From assembly GCA_028704555.1 (NCBI GenBank), contig JAQWFD010000021.1, positions 1 to 64,000 on the forward strand: a stretch of 64,000 bases of DNA, in the 5' to 3' direction. A program made the position numbers and the translations under genes. This document shows, piece after piece, positions 63,657-64,000 of this stretch. The notes beneath the pieces are model-generated. The model was not told where the DNA came from. It saw only the letters and a list, made by a program, of their open reading frames with translations, and ran no database searches. The stretch is from Desulfobacterales bacterium (GTDB lineage: Bacteria > Desulfobacterota > Desulfobacteria > Desulfobacterales > JAQWFD01). Within the stretch, counting starts at the first letter, position 1. Each line of letters starts with the position of its first letter.

Positions 63657-64000
63657 ATCCAGGCTATTGAAAAAAACTGATTCTCTGGTAGTTGAAGAAC
63701 CAACGGAATTTTTTTATGATATCGATATTCATTGAAGAACATCCCGATTTTTAAACGCCCTTTACGTCACACCTGAAGACCGCCTGAATCGAAAGCAATT
63801 AAGCACATACGCACGGTTCAATCCGAATATCAAAAGCTTTATTGTTAAATGATTATATGTTAACAGACAATATGATATTGCAGGGCCATCCGCAGAAATT
63901 GAAAAAAATAGCCATTTCCGGATGGTCGCTCATTATGATGGACACACTGTGGCAGAAAATTTATCGTTTTTAAAACGATTTATATATAACCAGCAGAGGA
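63657..64000. other. Non-coding end of window
   Basis: About 340 AT-rich bases to the window edge with no gene, repeat or RNA I can support. Confidence 0.4.

Overview
The window looks like chromosomal DNA of an anaerobic or microaerophilic Gram-negative bacterium, most likely a member of Desulfobacterota (Desulfobacterales-like). This is inferred from gene content, not from a marker gene: an envelope with a complete Mla lipid-transport operon, OmpA-type and beta-barrel proteins, a DUF748 protein, two rubrerythrin/ferritin-like proteins plus an Fe-type superoxide dismutase, a pyruvate phosphate dikinase, a c-type cytochrome lipoprotein, a bacterial SUI1 factor, and many decayed mobile elements. 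I recognised no rRNA, tRNA or CRISPR array.

Layout. 0-3 kb: a TetR regulator with its palindromic operator, an IS200-like (REP-associated) tyrosine transposase and an IstB (IS21) remnant. 3-8 kb: a BON-LysM protein, a DUF533 protein, a small gene split by a 157-bp hairpin transposable element, a beta-helix gene fragment, a YefM-YoeB toxin-antitoxin pair and an amidase. 8.4-17.2 kb: one giant gene for cyclic beta-1,2-glucan synthase. 17-26.5 kb: a ferritin-like protein, a HerA-like ATPase, pyruvate phosphate dikinase, a VWA-OmpA protein and an exported rubrerythrin with a 255-bp hairpin element just upstream. 26.9-29.4 kb: an AT-rich, transfer-like stretch with a group II intron remnant, a YciC-like membrane protein and a HigBA pair.

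30-40 kb is the main defence locus: an SNF2/PLD-type helicase and DUF4391 gene (4-nt overlap), then a Type III methyltransferase (mod), a Type III restriction subunit (res) and a membrane-anchored DUF2726 protein with a zinc ribbon. All five are on one strand and probably form an expanded Type III restriction-modification system. 42-47.4 kb is an mlaE-F-D-C-A operon plus an outer-membrane barrel gene; no mlaB is present, but MlaF carries a C-terminal degenerate GGDEF domain (RYGTNEF), which is unusual.

47.5-64 kb: a PAS-GGDEF cyclase, sodB, a YheU protein, transposase debris, a large DUF748-OmpA protein, a cytochrome lipoprotein, an MscS channel, a small barrel protein, a decayed toxin-antitoxin pair, a flavodoxin, a truncated integron integrase, an unrecognised 316-residue protein, a YajD-type HNH nuclease, YciH/SUI1, release factor 3 (with a hairpin plus U-tract right after its promoter) and a cyclophilin.

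Two families of short non-autonomous hairpin elements run through the window. Family 1 is exactly 157 bp at 5277-5433 and 41915-42071, each flanked by a 3-bp TAA/TTA duplication. Family 2 has one full 255-bp copy at 25592-25846 with a perfect 8-bp duplication and three shorter relatives near 40.5, 49.7 and 50.5 kb.
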